Shown: positions 34,828-45,801, numbered from the stretch's first letter. The stretch is 64,000 nucleotides of DNA from an uncultured SAR86 cluster bacterium (GCA_902583575.1 CACHWY010000002.1:1-64000); one strand, 5' to 3'. Numbers and translations: made by a program. The notes: generated from the sequence alone by a model not told the origin.

Positions 34828-36507
34828 ATGACTGAGTACTTAACTGATTTAGAGATAGCTAATGCTGCTAACAAAAAGCCTATAAGCGAGATAGCAAATT
34901 CAATAAATATCAATGAAGAAGATTTAATTAAGTATGGCAATGATAAGGCAAAATTATCATATGATTTTATTAATTCATTATCTAAAAAAGATAATGGAAA
35001 ATTAATTCTAGTCACTGCTATTTCTCCAACCCCTGCCGGAGAGGGAAAGACGACTACAAGTGTAGGATTGGTTGATGGATTATGTCACATCGGTAAGAAA
35101 GCAATGATTTGTTTAAGAGAGCCAAGTCTTGGCCCATGTTTTGGAATGAAAGGTGGCGCCGCTGGAGGTGGTTATGCTCAAGTAATACCTATGACTGATA
35201 TCAATCTTCATTTTACTGGAGATTTTCATGCTATCGGAGCAGCTCATAATTTATTATCAGCATTAATAGATAATCATATCCATTGGGATAATGAATTAAA
35301 TATTGATCCTAGACGAATAACTTGGAAAAGAGTTGTGGATATGAATGATAGATCTTTAAGAGAAATAACTTGTGGTCTGGGAGGTCTTGGCAATGGAATA
35401 CCCCGTCAAAGCGGATACGATATAACTGTTGCATCTGAAATTATGGCAGTTTTTTGTCTTGCATCTGACTTAGAAGATTTACAAAATAGAATAGGTAATA
35501 TCGTCATTGGATATACCAAAGATAATAAACCTGTAAGAGCTAAAGAATTAAATGCTGATGGAGCAGTTACAGCATTATTAAAAGATGCATTTCAGCCAAA
35601 TCTAGTTCAAACTTTAGAAAATAATCCTGCATTCATGCATGGAGGCCCATTTGCGAATATTGCTCATGGATGTAATTCGGTAACATCAACAAAAACTGCT
35701 TTAAAGCTTGCAGACTATGTTGTAACTGAAGCAGGTTTTGGTGCAGATCTTGGGGCTGAAAAATTCTTTGATATTAAATGCAGAAAATCTGGACTTAAAC
35801 CAGATGCAGTAGTGTTAGTTGCAACAACGAAAGCATTAAAAATGCATGGCGGTGTTCAAAAAAGTGAATTAAATAAGGAAAATGTGGAAGCAGTTATAAA
35901 AGGTTGCCAAAATCTAGGAAAACACATAGAGAATATTAGTAAATTTGGTGTTCCAGTAGTTGTAGGTATAAACGATTATGTTACCGATACTGAAAATGAG
36001 CATAAAGAAATAATAAATTTCTGTAAGAAAAAAGGAGTTGAATGCAAAATTTCATCTCACTGGGAAAAAGGTGGAGAAGGAGCGGCTGCTTTAGCAGAAG
36101 AGGTTGCAAAAGTAGCTAATTCAAATTTATCAAAGTTTAAAACTTTATATAAAAGTGAAATGGGCTTATGGGATAAGACTCAATATATAGCTCAAAATAT
36201 TTATGGTGCTGCAGATATAATTGCTGATAAGAAAGTTAGAAATCAGTTTAAAAAACTAGAAGATGATGGATTTGGAGATTATCCAATATGTATGGCTAAA
36301 ACTCAGTATAGTTTTTCAACAGATCCATTATTAATGGGGGCACCATCAGGTCATGATGTCCCAATAAGAGAAGTGAGGTTATCAGCTGGTGCTGAATTTG
36401 TGGTTGTTGTATGTGGTGAAATTATGACTATGCCAGGACTGCCTAGAGTGCCTGCAGCTGAAGCAATAGGATTAGATGAACATAAAGAAATAAAAGGATT
36501 GTTTTAA
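34828..36507 (+). CDS. fhs: Formate-tetrahydrofolate ligase
   Basis: 559 residues, the normal length. It makes 10-formyl-THF from formate, THF and ATP. The P-loop-like [18 protein letters not shown] lies at about 66-83, and family blocks [20 protein letters not shown] and the C-terminal [10 protein letters not shown] follow. A Shine-Dalgarno GGAG precedes the ATG. A DmdA/GcvT-like protein elsewhere in the window also works on folate-bound one-carbon units. Confidence 0.96.
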   Translation: MTEYLTDLEIANAANKKPISEIANSININEEDLIKYGNDKAKLSYDFINSLSKKDNGKLILVTAISPTPAGEGKTTTSVGLVDGLCHIGKKAMICLREPSLGPCFGMKGGAAGGGYAQVIPMTDINLHFTGDFHAIGAAHNLLSALIDNHIHWDNELNIDPRRITWKRVVDMNDRSLREITCGLGGLGNGIPRQSGYDITVASEIMAVFCLASDLEDLQNRIGNIVIGYTKDNKPVRAKELNADGAVTALLKDAFQPNLVQTLENNPAFMHGGPFANIAHGCNSVTSTKTALKLADYVVTEAGFGADLGAEKFFDIKCRKSGLKPDAVVLVATTKALKMHGGVQKSELNKENVEAVIKGCQNLGKHIENISKFGVPVVVGINDYVTDTENEHKEIINFCKKKGVECKISSHWEKGGEGAAALAEEVAKVANSNLSKFKTLYKSEMGLWDKTQYIAQNIYGAADIIADKKVRNQFKKLEDDGFGDYPICMAKTQYSFSTDPLLMGAPSGHDVPIREVRLSAGAEFVVVVCGEIMTMPGLPRVPAAEAIGLDEHKEIKGLF

Positions 36508-36575
36508 TTAAAGCTTCCTAGTTCATCTTCTTATATTTAGTTATAATTTGAAATCTTAAATCTATGGAGAAGACA

Positions 36576-38000
36576 ATGAGTAATGATTTAAATTTTTATA
36601 TAAATGGAGAATGGGTAAAATCAGATTCAAATGAATTAATTGATGTAATAAACCCAGCAAATGAAGAGGTTATCGGTCAGGTTACAGCAGGGACTAAAGA
36701 TGATATTGATAAAGCTGTTCATGCAGCTAGCGAAGCATTCCAAACATTTTCTAAATCTTCTCAAGATGAGAGGATTAAACTCTTAAAGAATATTATTCAA
36801 GAATATGAGAATAGATATAAAGATTTTGTAGAAGTAATAACAAAAGAGATGGGTGCACCAAATTGGTTATCAGAAAGAGCACAAGCTAATACAGGGTTAA
36901 TAAATTTTAAAGAAACATTAGAAGCTCTTGAAGAGTATGAGTTTGAAAAAAAAGAGGGCGGATATACATTAAGAAGAGAGCCAATAGGAGTGATAGGTAT
37001 GATAACTCCATGGAATTGGCCGATGAATCAGATTACCACAAAAGTATCTGCAGCCATTGCTTCAGGCTGCACTATGATTTTAAAGCCGAGTGAAATCTCA
37101 CCTTATTGCTCCATGTTGCTTGCAGAGGTTATGCATGATGCTGGATTACCAAAAGGAGTATTTAATTTAGTTAATGGGTATGGTCCTGTTGTGGGCGCTG
37201 CTTTATCAGAACATGAAAAAGTAGATATGATGTCATTCACTGGTTCAACTAGAGCTGGAATTGCGGTTGCTCAAGCATCAGCTGCAACTGTTAAAAGAGT
37301 ACAGCAAGAGTTAGGCGGAAAATCAGCAAATATTATTTTGGATGATGTCGCAGACTTAGAAAAATCAGTTAAAGGTGGTGCTGGTCATTGCTTTTTAAAT
37401 TCTGGGCAGTCATGCAATGCACCAACTAGAATGCTAGTTTCTTCAAAAAATTATGACAAAGCTGTAGAAGTTGCTGTCGCTACTGCAAATAGCACAACAG
37501 TTGGTGATCCAAATGGGGAGTTTAGAATAGGACCAATTTCAAATAAAACCCAATATGAAAAAATTATTAAGTTAATTGAGATTGGAGTTAAAGAAGGTGC
37601 AAAACTCGTTGCAGGAGGCCCTGAAAAACCTGATGGTTGTGAGAAAGGTTATTATGTAAAGCCAACGGTATTTGCTGATGTAACTAATGATATGACAATA
37701 GCAAAAGAAGAAATTTTTGGCCCAGTTTTATGTATGATGAAATATGAAACTGAAGATGAAGCAATTGAAATAGCAAATGATACTGAATATGGGCTTGCAG
37801 GTTATGTCCAAGGCGAGTTATCTCATGCAATAGAAGTTGGAAATCAAATACGTGCAGGACAGATAACTATCAATGGGGGCGCTAGAGGGAATGCTGCTCC
37901 ATTTGGAGGTTATAAATCTTCAGGTAATGGAAGAGAGCATGGCAAGCATGGCATTGAAGAATGTTTAGAAACTAAAGCAATAATAGCTCCAGCAAGTTAA
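36576..38000 (+). CDS. NAD(P)-dependent aldehyde dehydrogenase
   Basis: 474 residues from the ATG at 36576, preferred over an ATG at 36564 because GGAGA sits 5 bases upstream and the family N-terminus (NFYINGEWVKSD) follows. The catalytic cysteine is in SGQSCNAPTR (about 280) and the general-base glutamate in QELGGKSAN (about 245). PWNWPMNQ and the FGPVL region are typical. Substrate unknown. It is convergent with the class II aldolase, sharing a TTAA stop overlap. Confidence 0.9.
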   Translation: MSNDLNFYINGEWVKSDSNELIDVINPANEEVIGQVTAGTKDDIDKAVHAASEAFQTFSKSSQDERIKLLKNIIQEYENRYKDFVEVITKEMGAPNWLSERAQANTGLINFKETLEALEEYEFEKKEGGYTLRREPIGVIGMITPWNWPMNQITTKVSAAIASGCTMILKPSEISPYCSMLLAEVMHDAGLPKGVFNLVNGYGPVVGAALSEHEKVDMMSFTGSTRAGIAVAQASAATVKRVQQELGGKSANIILDDVADLEKSVKGGAGHCFLNSGQSCNAPTRMLVSSKNYDKAVEVAVATANSTTVGDPNGEFRIGPISNKTQYEKIIKLIEIGVKEGAKLVAGGPEKPDGCEKGYYVKPTVFADVTNDMTIAKEEIFGPVLCMMKYETEDEAIEIANDTEYGLAGYVQGELSHAIEVGNQIRAGQITINGGARGNAAPFGGYKSSGNGREHGKHGIEECLETKAIIAPAS

Positions 38001-38806
38001 TCTAAAAGATCAGGCTGCATTTTAATTATTTTATCAAATGCTGGTTGATAACTAGCCCATGCAGCAATGTCATTTGCAATGAATTCTCTTGTCTTTATAG
38101 CTGTATCATGTGGAATAATTTTAGGTTCTCCTGCTGCTTCAGCCATAAGTTGTGCCTGGCAGCATCGTTCCATCGACATGTAAAACCATAAAGCAATATC
38201 AACAGATGGTCCGGTTGTTAAGATTCCATGATTTTGAAGAATAGCAACTTTTTTTTCTCCTAAAGCTTTTGCAATTTCATCACCTTCATCAACTTCTTCT
38301 ACTACTCCTGAAAAATCTTCATATATACCTTGGTTTTCATAAAAAGCACATGCATCTTGAGATATAGGATCTAATAATTTTCCAAGGGTTGAGAAAGTTC
38401 TTCCATATATTGAATGCGAATGGGCTGCAGCATTAACATCTGGTCTAGCTTTATGTAATCTCGAATGGATTGCAAAAGCTGCGACATTAACATCTTTATC
38501 TCCTTGAACTACTTTCCCATCATGATTAACTAACAAAAGATCTGATACCGAAATCTGTGAAAAATGAACACCAAGAGGATTTACCCAAAAATGATCTTTA
38601 AATTCCGGATCTCTATATGTTATATGACCAGCCACACCTTCATTAAAACCAAAATAATCAAAAAGCCTAAATCCGGCCGCTAACTTTTCTAACTGGTTCC
38701 TTCTTTCTTCTGCTGGATTTGAAAATTCCTGAAAAACGAGACCTTTTTCTTTAATAGGTAGTTTTCCATCTGTAGTATCTATCTTTATGGGCGCAACATT
38801 TGACAT
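37997..38806 (-). CDS. Class II aldolase/adducin family protein
   Basis: 269 residues from the ATG at 38806, preceded by AGGAGT 9 bases upstream; an in-frame ATG at 38851 would add 15 residues without that site. The zinc-binding HSHS (in AAAHSHSIYGRTF, about residue 115) and the later QNHGILTTG histidine are visible. Family members include aldolases and decarboxylases; here the reaction is unknown. Its 5' end lies 68 bases from divergent fumC. Confidence 0.8.
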   Translation of the reverse strand: MSNVAPIKIDTTDGKLPIKEKGLVFQEFSNPAEERRNQLEKLAAGFRLFDYFGFNEGVAGHITYRDPEFKDHFWVNPLGVHFSQISVSDLLLVNHDGKVVQGDKDVNVAAFAIHSRLHKARPDVNAAAHSHSIYGRTFSTLGKLLDPISQDACAFYENQGIYEDFSGVVEEVDEGDEIAKALGEKKVAILQNHGILTTGPSVDIALWFYMSMERCCQAQLMAEAAGEPKIIPHDTAIKTREFIANDIAAWASYQPAFDKIIKMQPDLLD

Positions 38807-38874
38807 AGTTTTTATACTCCTAACCTCAATAATGTTAAAATAGCTTATCAAAATATAAAGTAAATATAAAATAT

Positions 38875-40266
38875 ATGAAATATAGAATTGAAAAAGACAG
38901 TCTTGGTGAAGTCAAGGTTCCTGCTAAAGCCCTTTGGGGTGCTCAAACCCAACGCGCAGTAGATAATTTCCAAATTAGTGGAATTAAGATGGATTTTCCT
39001 TTTACTAAATCATTTGTATCTTCTTTGGGCTTAATAAAAGACGCTGCTGCAAAAACAAATTTACGCCTTAAACTTATATCATCTAAAAAAGCTAGAGCTA
39101 TTTCAAAGGCATCTAAAGAAGTATGGCAAGAAAAACATCACCATGAATTTCCAATCGATGTGTTTCAGACAGGATCTGGAACAAGTTCAAATATGAATGC
39201 TAATGAAGTAATAGCTAATCTAGCAACCAAATATGCAAAAGTTCAAATTAGTCCAAATGATGATGTAAATATGAGTCAAAGTAGCAATGATGTTATACCT
39301 ACTGCGATTAAAATTAGCGCTCATATGGACTTAACAAAAAAATTAATACCAGCATTAGATGAATTGATTAAAACAATTGAAAAAAAAGCTGATTCAGTAA
39401 AAGGAATTATCAAGACAGGACGAACCCATTTAATGGATGCTATGCCAATAGATTTTTCAGAAGAATTAAGATCATGGTCTAGCCAATTAAAATCTTCAAA
39501 AGAAATGTTGAATATTATAGAAAAGAAATTTCTTGAATTACCTCAAGGAGGAACAGCAGTCGGAAGTGGAATAAATGCTCATAAACAATTTTCTAAATAT
39601 TTTGCTCAAGAGATAACAAAACTTGCAGGGAATAAGTTTAAATATATTCCAAGTAAAAATTTTTATCATGAATTAAGTGCGCAAGATTGTTCAGTTCAAT
39701 TATCTGGAGAGTTAAAAAATTTAGCAGTCATACTTACAAAAATCTCAAATGATTTAAGGTTAATGAATAGTGGACCATTAGCTGGTTTGTCTGAGATAGA
39801 GCTTAAAGCTTTACAACCAGGAAGTAGCATAATGCCAGGAAAGGTAAATCCAGTTATTCCTGAGGCTGTTGCAATGGCTTCTGCTGATGTAATAGGTAAT
39901 GATATTTCAATCACTATTGCTGCTCAATCAGGTAATTTTCAGTTAAATGTAATGTTGCCTGTTATAGCTTATAACTTGCTTAAGAGTATTAATCTTCTAT
40001 CAGGTTCCATGGAGGCTCTATCAAAAAAAGCAATAAAAACCTTTAAGGTTAATAAGAAAAATCTTGATGTTTCATTATCTAGAAATCCTATTTTAGTTAC
40101 CGCTCTCAATCCAATAATTGGATATGAAAAAGCTGCAGAGATTGCTAAGAAGGCTTATAAAGAAAATAGATCTATAGTTGAAGTCGCATCTGAAGAAACC
40201 AATATACCAAAAGCAAAATTAAAAAAATTACTCGATCCTTCAAAATTAGCTAAAGGCGGAATATAA
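38875..40266 (+). CDS. fumC: Fumarate hydratase class II
   Basis: 463 residues, the expected length. Catalyses fumarate to L-malate in the TCA cycle, iron-independent. The signature GSSIMPGKVNPVIPE lies at about 316-330; earlier family blocks are PAKALWGAQTQRA and GSGTSSNMNANEV. It is followed by phhB after 1 base. Confidence 0.94.
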   Translation: MKYRIEKDSLGEVKVPAKALWGAQTQRAVDNFQISGIKMDFPFTKSFVSSLGLIKDAAAKTNLRLKLISSKKARAISKASKEVWQEKHHHEFPIDVFQTGSGTSSNMNANEVIANLATKYAKVQISPNDDVNMSQSSNDVIPTAIKISAHMDLTKKLIPALDELIKTIEKKADSVKGIIKTGRTHLMDAMPIDFSEELRSWSSQLKSSKEMLNIIEKKFLELPQGGTAVGSGINAHKQFSKYFAQEITKLAGNKFKYIPSKNFYHELSAQDCSVQLSGELKNLAVILTKISNDLRLMNSGPLAGLSEIELKALQPGSSIMPGKVNPVIPEAVAMASADVIGNDISITIAAQSGNFQLNVMLPVIAYNLLKSINLLSGSMEALSKKAIKTFKVNKKNLDVSLSRNPILVTALNPIIGYEKAAEIAKKAYKENRSIVEVASEETNIPKAKLKKLLDPSKLAKGGI

Positions 40267-40267
40267 A

Positions 40268-40615
40268 TTGACCACTGAATTATCTCAAAGTAAATGTGAG
40301 GCATGCAATTTTGATGCCCCATCTCTTAGTGATGATGAAATAAGTGAACTTCAAGCTCAAATTCCATCTTGGGAAGTTATTTCTGATGAAGGTATAAATA
40401 AATTAATTTGCTCATTCGCATTCACAAATTATGAAGACTCTTTGACATTCACAAATAAAGTGGCGCAATTAGCAGAAGCAGAAGATCATCATCCTGAAAT
40501 TATTCTAGAATGGGGCAAGGTTACTATTTCTTGGTGGTCTCATAAAATAAAAGGATTACACAAGAATGATTTCATATGCGCCTCAAAAACTGATAATTTA
40601 TTTAAAGACAATTGA
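40268..40615 (+). CDS. phhB: Pterin-4a-carbinolamine dehydratase (TTG start)
   Basis: 115 residues. AEAEDHHPEIILEWGKVTISWWSH... carries the two histidines of the active site (about 76-77) and the later histidine of the fold. It recycles pterin cofactor of aromatic amino acid hydroxylases. It starts with TTG right after the fumC stop, with GGCGGA 7 bases upstream. The 3' end overlaps queC. Confidence 0.86.
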   Translation: MTTELSQSKCEACNFDAPSLSDDEISELQAQIPSWEVISDEGINKLICSFAFTNYEDSLTFTNKVAQLAEAEDHHPEIILEWGKVTISWWSHKIKGLHKNDFICASKTDNLFKDN

Positions 40616-41265
40616 AAAAAATTACTTTAATTTATTCTGGCGGCTCAGACTCCTATACCCTTCTAAATTATGCTTTATCAAAAAATTTTAATGTTGATTG
40701 TTTAACATTTACATATGGTCAAAAACATAACAAAGAAATAGATTTTGCTTCAAGTGTTTGTAAAGAGCTCAATATAAAACATTCTATAATTGACATTTCG
40801 GATAATTCTGAGATTGTCTTTGGTAATTCTTCATTAACATCTTTAGATACTAAAGTACCACACGGTAGTTATAAAGAAGAAACCATGCAGTCAACAATAG
40901 TTCCAAATAGAAATATGATTTTTCTTTCGTATGCTATCGCATACTCGATTTCAAACAATACTGAAGAAGTTTGGTATGGAGCTCATGCGGGCGATCATTT
41001 TATATACCCAGACTGTAGACCAGCATTTTTAAATGCAATGAATGTTGCTGCTGGGCTTTGCGACTCCTCAAAAATAAAAATAGAAGCTCCTTTTATTAGT
41101 TATACGAAAGGAGAAATAATCAAGATAGGATTGGATTTAAACTTAAATTATTCCAAAGCATGGACTTGTTATGAAGGTAAACAAAATCCATGTGGCAGAT
41201 GTGGATCTTGTGTTGAGAGAGCTGAAGCTTTTTCAGATAATAATGCTATAGACCCTTTAATTTAA
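40612..41265 (+). CDS. queC: 7-cyano-7-deazaguanine synthase (TTG start)
   Basis: 217 residues. The ATP-pyrophosphatase loop IYSGGSDSYT (about 7-16) and the C-terminal zinc cysteines CYEGKQNPCGRCGSC (around 185-200) mark QueC, which makes preQ0 from carboxy-deazaguanine. It starts with TTG overlapping the phhB stop (ATTGA). It is followed by queE after 1 base. Confidence 0.92.
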   Translation: MKKITLIYSGGSDSYTLLNYALSKNFNVDCLTFTYGQKHNKEIDFASSVCKELNIKHSIIDISDNSEIVFGNSSLTSLDTKVPHGSYKEETMQSTIVPNRNMIFLSYAIAYSISNNTEEVWYGAHAGDHFIYPDCRPAFLNAMNVAAGLCDSSKIKIEAPFISYTKGEIIKIGLDLNLNYSKAWTCYEGKQNPCGRCGSCVERAEAFSDNNAIDPLI

Positions 41266-41266
41266 A

Positions 41267-41890
41267 ATGTATTCAATAAAAGAAATATATAAAACTATTC
41301 AAGGCGAAGGCGCTCAAAGCGGACAATCTGCTGTATTTGTTCGATTTAGTGGTTGCAATCTATGGTCAGGAAAAGAAAAACATAGAGATAATGCTATTTG
41401 TAAATTTTGTGATACAGAATTTGTAGGCACTGATGGTGTGAATGGCGGAAAATATTCAATAGAAACTTTAATCACTAAAATACAAGAATTATGGGATTCA
41501 GAAGAGGAAGCTTATGTTGTCTTTACTGGAGGAGAGCCAATGCTTCAACTAGATCAAAAGCTAATCACTGCATGCAAAGAAGTTAATTTTATAACTGCTA
41601 TTGAAACAAATGGAACAATTAAAATTGATTTTGATATTGATTGGATATGCGTCTCACCAAAAGCTGGGAGCGAACTTTTAGTTAATAAAGGAAATGAATT
41701 GAAAGTTGTATATCCTCAAGATAAATTTGACTTAAAGTCTTTTGAAACATTAAGTTTTGATCATTTCTTTTTGCAGCCTATGGATTCTAAAGATAAGATA
41801 AATAATACAGAAAATGCTATTAAGTTCTGTCTTAAGAACCCTAAATGGAAGTTAAGCATTCAACAACATAAAATTTTGGGCATTGATTAG
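41267..41890 (+). CDS. queE: 7-carboxy-7-deazaguanine synthase
   Basis: 207 residues. This is a radical SAM enzyme with the unusual proteobacterial iron-sulfur motif C-x14-C-x2-C at Cys30, Cys45 and Cys48; TGGEPMLQ (about 86-93) follows. It converts carboxy-tetrahydropterin to carboxy-deazaguanine for queuosine. QueD and QueF are not in this window. Confidence 0.92.
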   Translation: MYSIKEIYKTIQGEGAQSGQSAVFVRFSGCNLWSGKEKHRDNAICKFCDTEFVGTDGVNGGKYSIETLITKIQELWDSEEEAYVVFTGGEPMLQLDQKLITACKEVNFITAIETNGTIKIDFDIDWICVSPKAGSELLVNKGNELKVVYPQDKFDLKSFETLSFDHFFLQPMDSKDKINNTENAIKFCLKNPKWKLSIQQHKILGID

Positions 41891-41918
41891 GGTACTTTTT
41901 TTTCTTTTTACCTTTGGT

Positions 41919-41924
41919 TATAAT
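41919..41924 (+). promoter_or_regulatory. Candidate -10 box (TATAAT) just before guaB
   Basis: A perfect TATAAT ends 5 bases before the guaB ATG at 41930. If used with usual spacing the transcript would begin at or near the ATG. The -35 region is only T-rich, and no Shine-Dalgarno is visible. Confidence 0.5.
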
Positions 41925-41929
41925 CTGAC

Positions 41930-43393
41930 ATGGACAAAGTAAAATCAAAAGCGTTCACATTCGATGACGTGCTGCTCTTACCTCGTTATAGTGACTTTGT
42001 GCCTAGCGAGGCAGATACTGAAACAAGACTTACTAAAAGTATTAAAATAAAAATGCCTTTAATTTCTGCTGCGATGGATACTGTGACAGAATCAAGGATG
42101 GCTATTGCCTTGGCTGAAGCCGGCGGGCTAGGAATAATTCATAAAAATAATTCTATTGAAGAACAAGCTACTATTGTAAAGGTTGTTAAAAAGTATGAAA
42201 GTGGTGTAGTTAGGGACCCAACTACAATTCGATCTTCAAAAACAATAGGCGAATTAAAACAATTAACTGCTGAATTAAGTATTTCTGGAATGCCAGTGGT
42301 TGATGATGGGAATTTAAAAGGTATTGTTACTAGTAGAGATTTTAGGTATGCAGATGATATGGATGCAGATGTGGCTTCAATCATGACTCCTTTAGATAAA
42401 TTAGTTACTGTTAGTGAAGGCACATCTCAAGATGAAGTAAAAAAATTAATGTATGAGAATAGAATTGAAAAAATTCTAGTTTTAGATGAATCAAATCATT
42501 TAAGCGGTCTTGTCACAATGAAAGATATTGAAAAGTCAGCAGAGCACCCAGATGCTACTAAAGATTCCTCTGGAAGGCTTAGAGTTGGTGCGGCATTAGG
42601 AACTGGGGCTGATACTATTAATAGAGCAAAAGCTCTTCAAGAAGCTGGTGTTGATGTTTTTGTAGTTGATAGCGCCCATGGCCATTCCAAAAACGTATTA
42701 GATATAGTTAAGCTTATTAAAAAAGAATTTAAAGATATTGAGGTAATTGGTGGAAATGTCGCTACACCAGAGGGAGCGTTAGAGTTAGTTAAGTCTGGAG
42801 TAGATTCAGTCAAGATTGGAATGGGCCCAGGATCAATATGTACTACGAGGATTATTGCAGGTATAGGTGTTCCACAGATTACAGCTATTATGGATATAAA
42901 AAATGCTTTAAAAGGAAAAGATGTAAGTATTATTGCTGATGGAGGGATAAGATTTTCTGGCGACATCGCTAAAGCAATTGCAGCTGGTGCTGATTCTGTA
43001 ATGTTGGGAGGTCTTTTTGCAGGAACTGAAGAAGCTCCTGGTGAGGTAGAGCTATTCCAAGGAAGGAGTTTTAAAATTTATAGAGGCATGGGATCAATTG
43101 GTGCTATGACCGAAAGAGATGATGCAAATAGATATTCTCAAGAGGATGTTGAGCCTGATAAATTAGTTCCAGAAGGAATTGAGGGTAGAGTACCTTATAA
43201 AGGATGGGTTATTGGTGTAATTAATCAACTAATTGGAGGATTAAGACAAAGTATGGGATATGTTGGATGTAAGACTATTCCAGAAATGCAAAAAGATAGT
43301 CAGTTTATTGAGATTACAAATGCTGGAATGACTGAAAGCCATGTCCATGATGTCATGATTACTAAAGAGGCTCCGAACTACCAAAGAAGCTAA
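41930..43393 (+). CDS. guaB: Inosine-5'-monophosphate dehydrogenase
   Basis: 487 residues. It has the TIM barrel with an inserted CBS pair (about 93-200, DPTTIRSSKTIGEL and ASIMTPLDKLVTV), the catalytic cysteine in GPGSICTTR (Cys304) and the flap region YKGWV. It makes XMP from IMP. A TATAAT just upstream and no Shine-Dalgarno raise the possibility of a leaderless mRNA. guaA follows after 7 bases. Confidence 0.96.
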   Translation: MDKVKSKAFTFDDVLLLPRYSDFVPSEADTETRLTKSIKIKMPLISAAMDTVTESRMAIALAEAGGLGIIHKNNSIEEQATIVKVVKKYESGVVRDPTTIRSSKTIGELKQLTAELSISGMPVVDDGNLKGIVTSRDFRYADDMDADVASIMTPLDKLVTVSEGTSQDEVKKLMYENRIEKILVLDESNHLSGLVTMKDIEKSAEHPDATKDSSGRLRVGAALGTGADTINRAKALQEAGVDVFVVDSAHGHSKNVLDIVKLIKKEFKDIEVIGGNVATPEGALELVKSGVDSVKIGMGPGSICTTRIIAGIGVPQITAIMDIKNALKGKDVSIIADGGIRFSGDIAKAIAAGADSVMLGGLFAGTEEAPGEVELFQGRSFKIYRGMGSIGAMTERDDANRYSQEDVEPDKLVPEGIEGRVPYKGWVIGVINQLIGGLRQSMGYVGCKTIPEMQKDSQFIEITNAGMTESHVHDVMITKEAPNYQRS

Positions 43394-43400
43394 TTAAATA

Positions 43401-44966
43401 ATGAATAATCTATCTGTCAACAATAAAACAATAGATACTATATTGGTTTTAGATTTTGGCTCTCAATATACCCAATTAATTGCTAGAAGAGTAAGAGAGA
43501 GTGATGTTTATTCTGAAATACTTCCTTGGGATATTGCTGAAGAAAAGATTTTAGACTTAAAACCAAAGGGGATTATTCTTTCTGGAGGGCCTAATTCAGT
43601 AACAGACAGTTTTACACCTAGAATTCCTAAATGTGTTTTTGATATGGGAGTACCTATTTTAGGAATTTGTTATGGGATGCAAACTCTTGCAGAACAGATG
43701 GGAGGACATGTTATCTCTGCAGATCAAAAAGAATTTGGTCATTCAGAATTAGAGGTACTAAAAGATTCAGATTTATTTAACGATTTGGATAGAAAAATTA
43801 ATGTTTGGATGAGTCATGGTGATCAAGTTCAAGATTTACCAGATGAGTTTGATTTAGTTGCATCTACATCAACAGCACCTATAGCTGCCATGGAGCACAA
43901 AAGTTTACCGATATACGCTATTCAATTTCATCCAGAGGTTACCCATACAGATCATGGACATAAATTATTAGATAATTTTATTTTAAACATATGTCACGCT
44001 CATGCTGATTGGACAATGGATGGTTTGATTTCTCAAAGAATAGAAGAAATTAAAGCAAAGGTTAAGGAAGAAAAAGTTTTGCTAGGATTATCTGGTGGCG
44101 TGGATTCTTCTGTAACAGCTGTTTTGCTTAATAAAGCTATTGGTAAAAAATTAACATGTGTCTTTGTAGATAATGGCTTATTAAGAAAAGACGAAGCAGA
44201 TTCAGTCATACGAACTTTTAAAGAAAAAATGGAATTAAATGTCATTAAATCAGATAGTAAAGAAATATTCTTAAGGCATCTTAAGAATGTTGAAGACCCT
44301 GAACAAAAAAGAAAGATTATTGGAAGAACTTTTATAGATATTTTTGATGCAGAAGCAATCAAACTTAAAGATATTAAATTTTTAGCACAAGGAACTATCT
44401 ATCCTGATGTAATAGAGTCTTCAGGATCAGAATCAAAAGATGCTAGGGTTATAAAATCTCACCATAACGTAGGCGGATTACCTGAAGAGATGAAATTAGA
44501 CCTAGTTGAACCCCTTAGAGATTTATTTAAAGATGAAGTAAGAAGAATGGGGGTAGAGCTTGGTATACCAAAAGAGATGATAGAAAGGCATCCTTTTCCT
44601 GGACCAGGATTAGGCGTAAGGATAATAGGTGAAATCACAAAAGAAAAAACAAAAGTTCTTCAAGAGGCTGATCATATCTTTATAGAGGAGCTCATTAAAG
44701 CTGATTTATATGACAAAGTGAGTCAAGCATTTGCTGTTCTATTGCCAGTAAAATCTGTAGGCGTGGTTGGGGATGAAAGAAGGTATGCAGAAGTTATCGG
44801 TTTAAGGGCAGTTGAAACGGTAGATTTTATGACTGCAAGATGGGCTCACCTTCCTTACGAATTTTTGGAGCATGTCTCAAATAGAATTGTTAATGAGATT
44901 GAAGAAGTTAGCAGGGTTGTTTATGATATTTCGAGTAAACCACCAGCCACCATTGAGTGGGAATAG
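43401..44966 (+). CDS. guaA: GMP synthase (glutamine-hydrolysing)
   Basis: 521 residues. Class I amidotransferase domain with Cys90 in LGICYGMQ and the FHPEV histidine/glutamate, then the ATP-pyrophosphatase loop [10 protein letters not shown] (about 229-238) and the C-terminal dimerisation domain ending PPATIEWE. It turns XMP to GMP. It is followed after 3 bases by an FkbM-family gene. Confidence 0.96.
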   Translation: MNNLSVNNKTIDTILVLDFGSQYTQLIARRVRESDVYSEILPWDIAEEKILDLKPKGIILSGGPNSVTDSFTPRIPKCVFDMGVPILGICYGMQTLAEQMGGHVISADQKEFGHSELEVLKDSDLFNDLDRKINVWMSHGDQVQDLPDEFDLVASTSTAPIAAMEHKSLPIYAIQFHPEVTHTDHGHKLLDNFILNICHAHADWTMDGLISQRIEEIKAKVKEEKVLLGLSGGVDSSVTAVLLNKAIGKKLTCVFVDNGLLRKDEADSVIRTFKEKMELNVIKSDSKEIFLRHLKNVEDPEQKRKIIGRTFIDIFDAEAIKLKDIKFLAQGTIYPDVIESSGSESKDARVIKSHHNVGGLPEEMKLDLVEPLRDLFKDEVRRMGVELGIPKEMIERHPFPGPGLGVRIIGEITKEKTKVLQEADHIFIEELIKADLYDKVSQAFAVLLPVKSVGVVGDERRYAEVIGLRAVETVDFMTARWAHLPYEFLEHVSNRIVNEIEEVSRVVYDISSKPPATIEWE

Positions 44967-44969
44967 AAA

Positions 44970-45788
44970 ATGAAATTTTTTATTAAAGTTAAATGGTTCA
45001 TATTTAATTTTTTGTCATATATCCCTGTTCCTTTTAAATTTCTTTCTTTTGTAGAGATATTATCTTCCATGCTTCAAGGCAAGGGATGGGGATCAAGCAC
45101 AATTAAGCATGAAGTGAGTGCATGTCTATCTATTTTAAAATATACTCCGAAAATATTAATAGACGTTGGTGCACATAAAGGTATTTATACACAAGAGGTT
45201 AGAAAAAAAGTTCATAAAATTGAATGTCATTTATTTGAGCCTTCGACCACAAATATAAAAATTTTAAATCAAAAATTTTCAAATGATGTAGATAAAGTTT
45301 TCATAAATAATTTTGCTTTATCAAATAAAAAAACTAATGCGATTCTATTTTCAAATACTCCTGGCTCTGGTATTGCATCTTTAACAAAAAGAAAGTTAGA
45401 TCATTTCAAGAGATTAGAGAGCCGAGGATATGACTGGGAAATGAATTTTGAAGAACAAGTTAGTCTAATTAGATTTGATGAATATTGGAAAAATAAAGAT
45501 CAAACAATTGATTATGTAAAAATCGATGTAGAAGGTCATGAATTAGATGTACTAGAGGGTTTCGGCGACTTAATCAATAAAATTAAGCTAATCCAGTTTG
45601 AATTTGGAGGTTGCAATATTGATACCAGAACTTTTTTTCAAGATTTTTGGTATTTTTTTCAAGAAAAAAATTTTCTTTTATATCGTATTTCACCAAGAGG
45701 ATATAGATTAATAAAATTTTATACACCTAGGGAAGAGAATTTTATGACATCAAACTATATTGCTATAAATCAAAATATTCAACCTTGA
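44970..45788 (+). CDS. FkbM-family methyltransferase
   Basis: 272 residues. The SAM motif ILIDVGAHKGIYTQEV is at about 63-78, with ECHLFEPS and the later YVKIDVEGHELDVLEGF (about 185-201), the standard FkbM layout. It probably methylates a sugar of the second glycan island. It begins 3 bases after guaA. Confidence 0.82.
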   Translation: MKFFIKVKWFIFNFLSYIPVPFKFLSFVEILSSMLQGKGWGSSTIKHEVSACLSILKYTPKILIDVGAHKGIYTQEVRKKVHKIECHLFEPSTTNIKILNQKFSNDVDKVFINNFALSNKKTNAILFSNTPGSGIASLTKRKLDHFKRLESRGYDWEMNFEEQVSLIRFDEYWKNKDQTIDYVKIDVEGHELDVLEGFGDLINKIKLIQFEFGGCNIDTRTFFQDFWYFFQEKNFLLYRISPRGYRLIKFYTPREENFMTSNYIAINQNIQP

Positions 45789-45801
45789 AAATTAATATTT
45801 A

